Positions 46,546 to 59,250 of a DNA stretch of 64,000 bases are shown here, piece after piece (the first letter of the stretch is position 1; every line of letters starts with the position of its first letter). The stretch comes from Ailanthus altissimus (lineage: Eukaryota; Streptophyta; Magnoliopsida; Sapindales; Simaroubaceae), in contig OX327696.1 of the NCBI GenBank assembly GCA_946807835.1, positions 2,244,501 to 2,308,500 on the forward strand, given 5' to 3'. Below the pieces are notes generated by a model, which saw nothing but the letters and a program-made list of their open reading frames with translations, made no database searches and was not told where the DNA came from. A program made the position numbers and the translations under genes.

Positions 46546-47739
46546 TATATTAAGCCTTAGATATCGAAGATTTCGTCCTGAAAAGGGAAATTTTGATTTT
46601 AAAAAACCCTCGATGGAGAAATGATATAAAATTATGTGAGCTTTCTAAAACTCACATAATTTACTCGGTCTAAAACTTTCTAACTGAAATAATAATAGTA
46701 TAAACAACAACAGCAAATTAATAAATAACGAGGACAAATGATGTTTATGGGATCTTCTAATTTTTTCCTTTTCTCACTACTGAACATAGTAGGTGAGATG
46801 ACATTTGCTTTTGACTTTGAAACACATGATTAAGCAAGCAAAACAACAAATGCGAACCGTTGGAAATTCTGGCTCTTAATTGGGCTGGATTTCTAGCTCT
46901 TGGGTGAGCTACTTCTAGAATTCAAGTTTTAATTGTTGATTAAGTTTAAAATTTTGTTGGGACCAATTTAAAATTTTTAACCTATAGAATGACAATCTAT
47001 GATTCACAAAATCTTTTCAATCTATCTCCAGTATAATAAAAGAAAAATATCTCATATTTGTCTATCACAAGACTTAAACCCCTTTCTCGCTACTTTCCCA
47101 CAAAAGAGAATAAAAGGAAACTACTACCAAGTCCATGGTCTAAACTCATATAATCTCATGTTTAACGAGAAAAAAGAAATATATATATATATATATCAAA
47201 CAATTTTTTTTTCATTTTTATGTTTGAAATTCTTTATATTTCAATTCTAATTTTTAAAACACTAATAATGTTTTAAGTTTTTCTTTTTTCTATTATCTAT
47301 TTATCAAAAGTTAAACTTCCCATTCAGAATTACAAATTGAAGAGATTAATGAAAAGATAATTTTTGCTTGCATGTATATATGGTATAATTTATAAACATT
47401 ATCAATGCATTGTTAATATTTATGTATATTTAATATCAATGTTGAACTTTCACTTGACAACTTTTGGACAACTTTTGGATAAAATAATTTCTGTAAAATA
47501 GTGTTGAAGTTAAAGTTCTATATTTTAACATTAAAATCATATCAACATTTTGTATTAAGAGTCTATTTAAGACTTAACTTTAGTGTTAATACATGATGTT
47601 CATCTAACATCTTTAAATGAGTTCATTAAATAGAAATCTCTAGACTTTTTGTATCGATGTTCAATTAGTCAATGACAACTAAACACTCAATAACATAAAT
47701 ACAAACAACCTCAAAATAGTAAAGAACCCAAAAAGTAAA
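46546..47739. other. AT-rich intergenic, no gene seen
   Basis: Contains a short (AT) run at 47181-47196. No recognisable coding or repeat family besides simple sequence. Confidence 0.4.
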
Positions 47740-49854
47740 TGTTGAAATTGGTAATTCAAAATTGTGTTTAAGTATAATTTGAGTTAGAGATTAATGAAGA
47801 GTTAACACGTAGTTGAGTATGTGTTAGATGAAGAAGAAAAGGACAAAAATGAAAAACCAAAATAAGGAAAGACTCAAAAGCACAAGCAAAGTAGTTTTCA
47901 AGCCTTGGGGCTATGATGCTAGCCTAGGCGGAACCTAAATGCCGTGGCGCCCCCTCAGTGCCACAACTATAATATGGCACCAACTTTTAGAAGTTTTTAG
48001 TTTTAAGCTAATTTTGAATAGTTTGAATCAGTTTTGAACTTCTTTACATCTGGACTCTTATTCCAACAAGATTTAGGATTTCTAAAGATGTCCAAAAGCC
48101 TATATGAATCCTTGTTATGCCATTAGGGTGGTATACTTAGAGATAAGCCTCAATATGAATCAAGGATGCATGAGAGGGCATCAAAGAAATGCTGATAGAC
48201 AGCTCATTGATTACTTGAATGATTAGTACGCAAGAGAGTGTTAAAGGAGTGCTTAGACCCTTAGAGAGTTTGTTTATTATTGTATTCCTAACAATATCTT
48301 AAAAAGATCTTTGTGATCTTGAGTGATTTGTTGGTAATCACTGTTAATAAAAGAAGCTAGGACCCCAGGATCCACCGTAGGTATAGACAAGTTGCTGAAC
48401 CATGTATATTCTTATACCTTATGTGTGATTGATTGTTATCTGTATTATATGTATGATCTTTTCAATTCTTAGTTACTTGTGAGCAAAGTCTTCTACTATA
48501 ATAAAAATTTCAACAAGTAGTATCAAAGCCAAAGTTGTGATGACTCATAAGTATGAAGTTAAAAGAATTAGAAAAAAGACCATAGCCTAATAATGCAGCA
48601 ATGTTGCCTGCAAGTAGAAGGGATAAGAAATAGAGATGTGAAGAGCAATCATTCAAGGTCAAGATGAATAAAAAAAAGAAAGGAATACTAAAGGTGTTTA
48701 AAGAGTCTATAAGGATAATGAAGGGTGAAATGCACAATGGGTTGTATATGTATAATGGGAATGTTGTGATTAGTTTAACATGTGTTATTGAGGGGATGCA
48801 GACTAAGAGATAGCATTAGAGACTAATTCACTATAAAGAAAGAGGTTTAAAGAGAATGCATAGTAAAGCTATTGGCAAGGATAAGTTTCAGCTACCAAGT
48901 GTTGTGATAAAGTCAAAAGTGACATGAGAGAACACAACAAAGCTACCTTGAGAGAGATACATTCAAATTTTTGGAGACCTAAGTCATTGTCCTTAGTGGA
49001 TTAATTATGCGTAAAGATATCATTAAGATCACTACTAAGTAATTAAGTATGTGATGAGAAATAGATGGATCCATAAAATATTTTCTCAGTAATTTTGAAT
49101 AAATTAGGATTTTGTTAAAATTGGTGGTTCAAAATTATATTTATATATAATTTTGAGTTAAAGACCAATGAAGAGTCGACATGTGGTTAAGTATGCATTG
49201 GATGATTGAGAAAGGGACAAAGAAAAGAAAAAAGTAAGAAGAGGCTTAGAAGTACAAACAGAGATGTTTTCTATGGCCCCAATGAACTTAGTCCACAGCA
49301 CCGACCTAGAGTTATGAAGGATGAGTCGACATAGAGTCGAGAATTTGGTAAAAGACCGAAGATAAGACTGAAGTTAGAGGCATAGAACTGGAAGCTGATT
49401 CCAAGTCTGAGCTTTATGGTGCTGCATTTTGAGCATCAGGGCATCCAAATTAGAACGTCTAGCACCACAGCGCTGCAAGGAGAACATCGCAGTGCCAATA
49501 CGACTAACCTTTTTTTGGATTTTTTATTTTATCTTATCTAAACTTCCTTTCTTTGTATAACTCAGACTAAGATTTGTATAAGATAAGAGAGGCTATACAT
49601 AGGCTACTATTTTAGCTTAAGAGGTATCACCAAAATAAGAGAGTACTCATTGTAATCATAAAAGAGAGATTTTAGAGAGAGATCATCATTCTTTGTGATT
49701 CAATAAAAGAGTTAGGATCTTAATCCACCGTAGACGTGGGCAATTGCTGAACTACGTAAATTTTATCTTCTGTGTTTGATTTATGTTTTCTTTTCTTCTT
49801 AGATCTTTTACAATTTTGTAGTTCTCAATTATGTGTGATTTAAGAATCACAACA
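47740..49854 (+). mobile_element. internally deleted copia element E2
   Basis: 5' LTR 47740-48515 (TGTTGAAATTGG to CAACA), PBS TAGTATCAAAGCC at 48518-48530, internal 48516-49112, 3' LTR 49113-49854 (TGTTAAAATTGG to CAACA). The internal piece starts with gag codons MTHKYEVK near 48542, then jumps to NVACK (protease area), GILKVFKESIRIMKGEMHNG and LYMYNGNVVISLTCVIEG (GAG-pre-integrase), and ends with IHSNFWRPKS (integrase start). RT and RNase H are missing. Same family and very similar deletion as E1 at 33690-36570. Both LTRs carry the GC-rich module (about 47900-47985 and 49280-49500). Confidence 0.85.
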
Positions 49855-50580
49855 AATTGTATCAGAGCTATAGTTATGGCAACTCACAAGTATGAGGTTT
49901 TAAAATTTTAATGGGCAAAAGAAATTTCAATTTATAAAAGGTTAAGGTAATGACTTTACTAGTGAATCAAGTGCTTCACTCTACCTTTGAAGAGACTACA
50001 GCAAGCACTAGTGAGAAAAAGAAGTCAGAGACATCAATGACTAACCTAGATCGTGAATCCACATAGAAGAAAACCCATAACACCTTAATTCTTTCACTAA
50101 GTGATGAGGTTTTGAAGGAAGTTACTGGTGAGATGACAAAGACAGATCTTTGAAAGAAGCTTGATAACTTTTATATGATGAAGGCGTTAGCAAATCATCT
50201 GCATATAAAAAAGAAGTTGTATTAGTTATCCATGGCTGAAGAGGCACTAATAAAAGACCATATCGACTCATTCAACAACATTAATCAATCTTAAGACGAT
50301 TAATATCAAGATTGAAGATGAGGATAAAGTCATATTCTTTTTAAGTTCATTATCGTAAAGTTAAAAATACTTTGTTGATACTCTTCTCTATAGTTGGGAA
50401 TCAGTAACAATAACAAATGATAAAGTTTCTTTAAATTTGAAGAAGCTATAGAAAAGATTGAAACTATTACAACAGATAAATTGACTGTAAAAGAGAGGTT
50501 TGATACAAGAGAATGAAAGAAAAAGAACCTAAGATCAAATTTAAAGGACAAACCTAGAACTTTCTTTTGCTGCAAGAAGA
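49855..50580 (+). mobile_element. copia PBS and gag fragment joined to the 3' LTR of E2
   Basis: TTGTATCAGAGC at 49857-49868 is a second PBS directly after the E2 3' LTR. Gag follows from 49877: MATHKYEVLKF, then LLVNQVLHSTFEETTASTSE, LSLSDEVLKEVTGEMTKTDL, AEEALIKDHIDSFNNI and DEDKVIFFLSSLS. This is a longer gag than that kept in E1 and E2. Stops and shifts break it, and it ends at about 50580 against another element. The LTR is therefore shared by two internal regions (LTR-int-LTR-int), as produced by recombination between elements. Confidence 0.8.
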
Positions 50581-50582
50581 AA

Positions 50583-51262
50583 TTACTCTTCCTTACTCCA
50601 CTTTGCAAACTCCTTCTTGTAGTTTTCTATTGTATCCTCTGAATAAGGAACTATAAAATACTCGGCTAGACCCATGACATCCAAAGTGTTGATAACTCGG
50701 TCTTGCCATTTCTTAAAGTGCTTACCATTGAAAGGTAGGATTTTTATAGTCTTTAACAATGACTTGGCTATAGGCAATAATGATGAATCAATTATAGTAT
50801 CTATGTATGTATAGAAATAATTTAAGATTGTTGAATAAAATGTGTTGTATGGGAAATCAAATACTAAACACAACCTTCTTGGACAATAAGTATGAATTAT
50901 GATAGTAGTTAATAATAAAGAGAAAATGTGATCAAAGATTAAGAAGAGAAGTTAATCATTTTAAATGAACTATGCCTAGAGTATTTATAGAGCTTGTGTG
51001 TCTCTGTAGAGAGATATAACACCTCCTCAAATGGCCACACCCATTATAAGGGATAGATGACTCTCCAAAGAGTCAATACTCCATACCTAGGCATTATGGC
51101 GCTTTAGCCACGACACCCATTTCTAGTGCAGTAGTGCCCAAGCCTCTTATGACTTAAGCGCTTCTTCTTCATTCTCCTTTCTCTTCTTAACTCTTTCTCT
51201 TTACTCTAACACTTGATTTTACATTAGTTTATATGAAATATACTCTCAAATACCAACATCTT
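50583..51262 (-). mobile_element. third copia element, minus: LTR and gag start
   Basis: A minus-strand open frame (50873-50583) reads LLKTIKILPFNGKHFKKWQD and VINTLDVMGLAEYFIVP, the start of a copia gag. Upstream on minus lies an LTR-like block (to about 51262, start TGTTGGTATTTGAGAG) with a TATA (CTCTATAAATACTC, about 50982-50995) and a short GC-richer segment (GCGCTTAAGTC, GGGCACTACTGCACT). A different family from E1/E2: the gag sequence is distinct. Confidence 0.65.
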
Positions 51263-51499
51263 TATTGTTAGCAATGGTGTTCTTGGCAGTGCATTCATCC
51301 AAACTCTAGTATTTTTGACTTGCTACCCTTATAAACCTCAACCATTTTTTATCGTTATAGTCGTGGTCTGATACAGTGTAGTAGGATGTGAGAATAAATA
51401 ATCAATTGAGTAGTGCTGAGGAATGCAAGTGAGTGAGCGAGCGAGCAAGCAGGTGGGGAACAAGCAAGTGGGAGAGCTTAAAACCCTAAATTAAATAAA

Positions 51500-51670
51500 A
51501 TTGTACCTCGAGGCTCATCATTCAATCTATGAGATACAGTGTCTGTTTGGGCAACAACATCTAATTCTTTGAGGAAGTTGGGATCTTCTTCGTTGCTCGT
51601 TACAATGTCGCTCTGGGGCAGGGAAGAGTTTGGTGAATAAGAGGAGAATAGTGAAATAAATGAGGAGAAT
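51500..51670 (-). pseudogene. exon-like fragment of unknown gene
   Basis: The minus strand from about 51640 reads SSLPQSDIVTSNEEDPNFLK, ELDVVAQTDTVSHRLNDEP and then a good donor (CGAG/GTACAA) at about 51510. The composition is coding-like and unlike the repeats around it. I do not recognise the gene. An alternative frame starts with an ATG and a hydrophobic stretch (STILLIYFTILLLF), so the frame choice is uncertain. It lies beside the edge of the AT-rich tandem element, as the gene fragments at 15.3-18.9 kb do. Confidence 0.3.
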
Positions 51671-51779
51671 TGTGCTAGTAGACATTTATTATTTTGCGTT
51701 TAGGTGGGATTTGATTCAAAAGCTTGGGTAAGAACATATGATAATTTAGGGATCCGTTTAAAGAAGAAGAAGAAAGTGC

Positions 51780-52577
51780 AAAAATGTGACTTAGAAAAAA
51801 TAAATCTCTTTAAGCAAATTAGTCGCAAAATGACACTGTTTTGTAAGGTGTTTGTTTTTGTTTTCTTTAATATATTTCACAAAACGACATTATTTTGGTG
51901 GCTTTCATTTTTTTAAAAATATGTTCTTCAATAGCTTATTTCTAAAATTATTCTCAATAATTAATTTATACTTCAAGGCTTTCTTTCTTTTCTTAATTAG
52001 TCTTTTATTGTTTTAAAATATTATTTGAAATTGAAATAAGATTTGAAATTATAACATTTAATATAATTGAAATTAAAAATGTATTTGAAATTATAACATT
52101 TAACGTAATTGAAATTAATATTGGAAAAATAATTATAACATTTAACATAATGAAATTAAAAATGAAAATGAATTATAACAATTAACGTGATTGGAATCGA
52201 AATTATAGCATTTAACAAAATTGAAATTGAATTTGTAATCGAAATTTTAACATTTAACATAAACTAAATTGAAATTAAATTTGAAATTATAACGTTTAAT
52301 ATGATTGAAATTGAAATCAGAATTGTAACATTTAACATAATTAAAATTTAAATTATAACATTTAAAGTAATTGAAATTGGATTTGGAATTATAACAGTTA
52401 ATGCAATTGAAATTGATATTAGATTTGGAATAAAATATTTAACGTAATTAAAAATTGAAATTATAATATTTAACTTAATTGAAATTGAAATTATACATTC
52501 AACGGCATTAAAATTGAAATTGGATCTAGATATATGACATTTAACTCAACTGAAATTGAAATTAGATTTGAAATTAC
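51780..52577 (-). repeat. AT-rich tandem array, left half (copy B)
   Basis: Flank 51820-52020 with CAAAACGACATTATTTTGG and ATACTTCAAGGCTTTCTTTC, then about 550 bp of units with core ATTTAACGTAATTGAAATTGAAA, the reverse complement of the array at 14050-14700. It stops at ATTAC (52573-52577), the target duplication of the retrotransposon that follows; the array resumes after the second ATTAC at 61204. Confidence 0.85.
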
Positions 52578-54894
52578 TATTGCAATAATGCTTATGTACA
52601 CTTTTAATATTGTATAAATATTAATTGTTTAACATTTATACAATAAATATTTTGAATAAAATCGTTAATATTATTACAAATGGTAAGATGCTTATAATGT
52701 TTCAAATATTGTATGATCTAAAGAAGTTTAGACATAATCTAAAGGAGTCTAGATCAATGCTAAGAGTTATAAGTGCTAAGAGTTAACAACGCTAAGAGTT
52801 ATAAGTGCTAAAAGTTAGCACGTTATAAGAGTTAGCGAAATCTAAAAAGGTAGAGCCTTGTCTGAAATAAGACACAGACCTGGGAGCATATTAGTATTGA
52901 CATAGTTGCAAAGAGTTGTAAATGTTGTTAAGAAATCTCATTATACAGTATGTTCTTGAACATCTTGTTCCTGATCTATCTTTACTGATGTGGGTCTGTC
53001 GGTGAAATATTTTTTATACAGATAAGTTTATGTCTATATCTGGATAGTCTAAATGGTTAGTCTTAGTATACCATAAGCTTAGTGGAAGCTCGTATAAATA
53101 TACAAGTATTCAGTAAAGATTGGATATTGAACATACTCACGAGGACCTCCAATAGATATCTCATAAAAGCCATTAATAAAAGGTATTCTCCAGTTGAATA
53201 GTATTAATAGTCCTTTGACCAGAGTGTCATGACATGCTTGTGAGTGGTCCACCATACTTTGGTTCCATGCATGTTAAAGACCTTTCATGGTCTAACCACT
53301 TGGTATCGTTGGGTATGGTCCGATGAACATAGAGTCTAGTGTGTATAGATATGGGATCTATCAACTTATATGGGTGAGTTATATATCCTGATACTTCGAG
53401 ATTGTACTTTAAAAAATCTTATGGCCACCAATATAAAACCCCGAAAAATAGTTTTTTGTAAGGTTAAACAATATCACAAAAGTATTTGCGGATATTGTTT
53501 ATTAAAATACAAAGTTGAAGATAAATTCATAATTAAGTAAATAGAGATTTCACTATGATGATCTATATCTTTGCTCTTTCAAGATATAGATGATGAAAGT
53601 ATTAGAAAAATATGCTATAACATCATCTTATATAGTTTAACGTGCTATTTTATAATATTTGTAATATATGTGTGAGACATTATTTATGGATTTATGAAAG
53701 AGTTTTATATGACAAATCAGGCATAAGCCTAGAGAATCTCACAATATGAAGTGTACTTATTGTACACTAAGAGAGCGGACTAGATTGAATAGTTTAATTT
53801 AGAAAATTCTAGCATACTAGAAATTTATTTCAAGATCTCTCAAAAAGCATATGAACTTAAGTGTTAAGCTTATGGTCATTTCATTAACAATTATTGATAT
53901 TAAAATGTGTATAAGTTGCTTAATAGTATTGGCTTTAAAATGTTAAGTCAAAGAATGAATATTATAATGCAAATAGTTTGCATTATTAGAGACAAAGGGT
54001 GGCTGACCATTTTGACTTATGAAATGTGAAGAAAAAAAAGGTTTTCTTTTCTATTTCAAGAATAGGTTTTGGCTACATTTTCCAAAGGCAAAAAAATTGC
54101 TTTATTTTTTTGGTTGAAAATGAGAGATGAAGAATTATTCTTCATCCACTTATTTGATTAAATTGAAAAGAGGGAGAAGAAAAGTCGTTCTTGCCATAAG
54201 AGTTTGTTCTTCATCATTCATTCAATCATTTTCATTTGTCTTTATGAGATGAGAAAAATGAATTTGGCTAGTTGACTTTATATGGTTTGGCTAGGTATGG
54301 AAGAATTGTTCTTTAATAGCTAGACTCCATTTGCCAAGGAAAAAATAATTCATAAGATCAACAAAAGTCAAAGTAACATGCAAAAGGGTTTCCATGTCGG
54401 TCAAATGAGAGCAAAAAAATACAAGAGTTGTATTTTTGTTTCTTAACCATGTATTCGTCCATGTGAGAGATATAGCTCAAGTGTTGAGCAAACAATAAAT
54501 CCTACTGGAAGTAAAGCTACCATTCTAGCATTTCAAGCTCACCGGAATTAGAATATAGAATGGCCATACATGAGCACTTCCTGGTGAAACCATGGAAATT
54601 CGATTCCACACCGAATTGATTCATGGGTATGCTTTAATTTTAACGTATTGAGACATAATTTTAAATGTGTTTGTATGTGTTTGTTAAATTAAAAAATTAG
54701 ATTTCCAATTCCACTGCACTTTATGTGTGTATGGCATATATAATTTTAATGTAATAAACACATTGTACAACCATGCACCCTTGTAATACGACACGCTTTC
54801 AATTTGTATCAGAGCATGCTTGTATGCAATTCTGGGTATATTAAAGTGTTTTGTGTTAGTTAAGGTGCCTAGGATCAGTGGGTGATGCATTTTC

Positions 54895-55215
54895 AAGTGT
54901 TGAAAATGCAAAACCAAGACATTTTTCAAGTGAACACCGCGGCGCTGAAGATCATTGTCCTTAGCATCGCAGCGCTGTATGACTAGCATCGCAGTGCTCG
55001 GGATTCCTATCCTCAATGCCACAATGTTCTATGTTTAAAGCCACAACATTGGAGGTTCTGCTTCCAAAACCACTATACTGAAGCTGCAATGTTGGTAAGC
55101 TTAGCACCATAGCGCTAGGGTGGTGACCCTCAGTGTTGCATCGTTGGAAGGCTAGCATCATAGCACTGGAGGTTCGACCTCCAGTGCCACGGTACTAGAG
55201 CTTAGGGTTCCGGTG
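54895..55215 (+). repeat. GC-rich palindrome array in retrotransposon leader
   Basis: About 80-90 bp downstream of the PBS the sequence becomes GC-rich with repeated GCATCGCAGCGCT / AGTGCCACRG motifs. One unit is a perfect hairpin: GCACTGGAGGT-TCG-ACCTCCAGTGC at 55163-55187 (11-bp stem, 3-base loop). The stem tips mirror the unit ends, so the array could fold into a row of hairpins. Confidence 0.85.
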
Positions 55216-55679
55216 CAAACACTATTTCACTCTAATTTTTTAAAATGTTTAATAATACATGTGATATTTATTTATGTATAATAAATGTTATTAAATTGCA
55301 TTATAAATTGTGATCATTTATCTGTCCTAGTAACCACAATGAAAGCCATACTAGTTGAGGTTAATTGTGCTTGTATAAAAGAAATGTCTAATTGAGAATC
55401 ATACACTTATGAGATGGGGATAAGTGTTCAAAATCTCTCTTAATTAGATTAAATAGTATTTCATTATGAGATAATGTTACATAATGGTTCGTCTTGTCAA
55501 TACAGTATAAAATAGGCTACTTCAGTCTTTTTCAATGTTGTTATAGCATGAGGGATTGATCAACGTGATTTGGACTACACTAATTAAACATAAGATGAGG
55601 CAAACATATGTGAAAGTATTGCCCAATACGTTATGAACAGTGACTTTTACTATATCAATAAATAGTTATTTCACTGTTC

Positions 55680-58171
55680 AAGTGACCAGTGCACCACCGC
55701 TGCACCAACTATCATCGGTACAACGCTGGGAGGTTAAACCACCAGTGCCGTAGTGCCAACACACGTCACTGTAGCATTGAGAGGTTTTGACCTCTCAACG
55801 CTGCGGCGCTCACTTCTCCTCGTTGCAACGCTGAGAGGTCATACCTCCAGTGCTGCAGTGCTGACGCTTTACTATTGGGGTGCGAATTCCAGAAACTCAG
55901 CGCCCCAACGCAGGATTTCCAGTGCCCAGCACTGGCTCACCAACTCCGCAGTGCCAGGCCTTCAGCGCTACAGCTCTGGGCCGACAAACCCCCAGTGTTG
56001 CGGTACCCAATGAATTCCCTTTTGGCATACCCGTTTTAACATTTAGAACGCGCCATTTTCATTGGGTCTTTTGCATCCGTTCACTCAAACTACACCCAAA
56101 TAAGCTTTAAATGGCTCTGGTACCATTATTGGCGGGTATCTAATGTAAGTGGGTGTATACATGTGCAATTGTGTCTATTGCCTAATATACGTATCCTATA
56201 CATATAATACGCAGCAGACGCGTGAAATTAAATAATAAATACAATAAATAAAATATATTAATCGTATTAATATATTAATAAGTTTGCGAACTTACCTCAA
56301 CGTGTAACGCTATACACATATGTTTTTCAGAGTCCGCATAGAGACCAACTCGCTGGCAGTTCTAGTCACCAATATAGTGGGCTTGGTGAGCTAGAACAGT
56401 AGCCCCATATCCAGCACGAAATTAACTGTTAATCTCCAAAATGGTCGGGTGTGTGTTTATATCTTTTTCTCCAAGAGGATAAGAAATAGAAAATTTAAAG
56501 CAATTCACAATTGCTTCAAATAAAAACATAGAGAAAAATGAAACAGTTTCATTTTTTCGTTCCTCCTCCTCCTCTTCTTCTTCTTCTCCATTTCTTTTTC
56601 TTCTCTTTCTCTTCTCCAAAACACACATTCTTAATCTCTCTTTATCTCTTTCTTTCTTTATATATATATATATATATAATATTAATATAATATATTATAT
56701 AATATAAATAATAATATAATAATATAAAATAATAAGAGAAATATTTTGATTATTTAACCATTAAATAATCAAAGTGTGAAATGATTATTTTACCCCTCAT
56801 AAATAGTTACTAAGTTTATCCCCTAGTGGGTCCCATCACATTCCACACTTGGGTAAACTCAACTAAAGGTCCACAATATGCTATGTGTCCTTGTACAATT
56901 AGTAAATAATAATTATTAACTAATTGTTGTATTTAACACTTAAATACAGATACGTACGCATTCCCGTGGTTGTGCTGAATATTACTGGATTAAATATTTT
57001 AATTCGGCACGCTGCCCTAATGTACAACGAGTACATTCTATATTGCGAGACTCCTTAGGTCCTACGACCGATTCGTCAAATAAAACTATTCCATGAGTCC
57101 ATGAGCAATGCCCTATGCACACGTCACAGATATTACAAATCAGCGCATTGAACCATACAAGTTGAGGTTACAACACATACGTATAGTCCTTCCATTGTGT
57201 GGGGATATAGATTATCACCGTCAAATCCCTTAGTGCTCATCCATGTCTTATCTCCAGACTCGTATCTCATTGAATAATATGCGCAAACTCTTTTGCCATA
57301 TTGTTCTACCCTGATGAAACTCTTTTTCGGGATTGATACTTGTGGCCATAAGATTTTTTGAGATACAGTCTTGAAGCATCCGGATATCTAACTGCATATA
57401 GGAGCTGACGGATCCTATATTTGTACACACCAGACTCCATAAGCATCGGACCATACCTAACAATCACACTATGAAAGATCTATAACATACGTGGAACCAA
57501 AGTATGGTAGATCACTTACAAGCCCACCGTGGCACTCAAGTCAAAGGACTACATATACTACTTAACTCGAGAGAACTCTCCGTTGACAGCTTACATAAGG
57601 TGCCTGTCGGAGGCCATCGTGAGTCTGTCCCATATCTAGTCTTAACTGGATACCCATATGTTAATATGAGCTCTAAGCTCACAGTCGGCTATGAATGACC
57701 ACTTATATCCTATAGGTATGATATATACTGATCTATGTATAAAGGTATCCACCGATAGACCTACATTGGCGAAAATAGATCAGTGACAATTATTTGAGAA
57801 CATACTTGTGTAACTAGCATTTTTTAGCACCCGATTGCAACTCTTGCAACTATGCAGTTACTAGTATATTCCCAGGTCTATGTCCCATTATAGACAATGC
57901 TCCAACTCTTGGATCTGCTGAGTATTATAACCAGCTAACACTTAACTGTGCTAACATTTAGCAATTATATGTCTCAGCATGGCTAACTATGAGCCTTTAT
58001 CTAAACTCCTTTAAATCTGATCCGAACTCCTTCAGATCTACAATGTTTGTAACGTTACAAGTATAATACCATATAAATAGATATTAGCGATTTAATAAAA
58101 ATGTACACTTGTATAAATACACAAGTATATGTACATTCAGGGATGGCACGTAAGCACTGACCCTGACAACA
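55680..58171 (-). mobile_element. inverted copy of the same family: LTR, PBS, leader
   Basis: LTR 58171-56130 on minus, starting TGTTGTCAGGGTCAGTGCTT and ending CCCGCCA, homologous to the LTR at 52578-54801 along its length. PBS TGGTACCAGAGCC on minus at 56125-56113. The leader continues to about 55680 with a second hairpin array (55690-56010). No 3' LTR or pol on this side, so it is truncated. It keeps the family's 53450-53990 segment (as 57250-56750), showing that the 3' LTR at 59557 lost it. Less decayed than its neighbours, hence probably the younger insertion. Confidence 0.75.
55690..56010 (-). repeat. second GC-rich palindrome array
   Basis: Contains TTGAGAGGT-TTTG-ACCTCTCAA (9-bp perfect stem, 55777-55798), CTGGGAGGTTAAACCACCAG and GAGAGGTCATACCTCC, separated by GCTGCGGCGCT-like spacers. 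Lies between the PBS at 56113-56125 and the truncation, the same place relative to PBS as the array at 54895-55215. Confidence 0.82.
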
Positions 58172-58379
58172 CCAACTATAAGGTACCAAAAAATATTTTG
58201 ACTTATGAATCTGAGAATTGTTCTAGATTTAAAAAAAACCTGAATATGTCTCTTTAGAAGAGATGAAAAATTTATCAAAAATAGTTGAAGGATAATTTGA
58301 GAGTCAAATCATATATTCTGACCTCGATATCTAAGGATCTTCAATGAGAGCATGTGCACATGATTTAAGCAAATAGTAT

Positions 58380-59250
58380 TATACTCTGTCTGAAACGTTA
58401 TTTGATATATCCAAACCATAAATAGAGAATAGTTACAATGGAATGTGTTTCTATTGTGGTCAGATTTGACATAGTAAATGTTACTGTTCAAGGCACCTTA
58501 CCTTAGAAAAGATAGACCTCTTAAGTATTTGTTTACCAATTATTGACATTTCATTAGCATGATACTAAAAGTGTGAGGTATGAGATACCTCATATCCTTC
58601 TCATATTTATAATGTGTTGTATAGTTTGAGGAATGCTAGAAGGTTATGAAAAGGATAAGTACTGCTTCGTGTAAAAAATAGAGATTTCTTAAATGTAGAA
58701 CTATTGGGACTTTAAGTTTCTTATCCCTTCTGACAAAAGCATTAAATTGTATAGTTGCTATTTTATACCAATCATTATCAAACGAATCATATAACTCCCT
58801 ATGTGAGACAGAGATGGTTATCATATATACATTAAAAATAGTTTTTTATGTTTATATGATAATAATGATGTTTTGCTAACTGAGTTTTAGTTAATGAATG
58901 GTCATTATATCTTAGATACAACAGAAAATGTCTTAAATATACAAGTGAAAAAAATAAATAGTAGTTCAAAAATTTTGAATAATAATAATAAATTCTGACA
59001 TATAAGATTAGGTCATATAAGCGTAATACAACTATCTTGTCTGGTTATGAATATTCAAATACATAATATAACTACAAAACCTTATTCAGTTTATGAATCA
59101 TGTATTCAAGGGAATATGACTAAATCCTTATGTCGGTGTTGGATGTCGGGCAGCTAATTTATTGAAACTAGTATATAATGATGTATATGGTCCAATGAAT
59201 CATGATGTAAATAGTTTTCTTCTTTGCTGGAGATTACTGCACATGCAAAA
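58380..59250 (+). mobile_element. copia gag zinc knuckle to integrase remnant
   Basis: MCFYCGQI-stop-HSKCYCS at 58443-58487 is a CX2CX4HX4C knuckle with the Gly of GH changed to a stop. 58990-59140 gives HIRLGHISVIQLS and YESCIQGNMTKSLCR, the GAG-pre-integrase motif, then NDVYGPMNHDVNSF (59175-59220), the integrase start (TDVCGPM). RT and RNase H are gone; 59251-59556 is unassigned sequence up to the 3' LTR. Confidence 0.75.
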
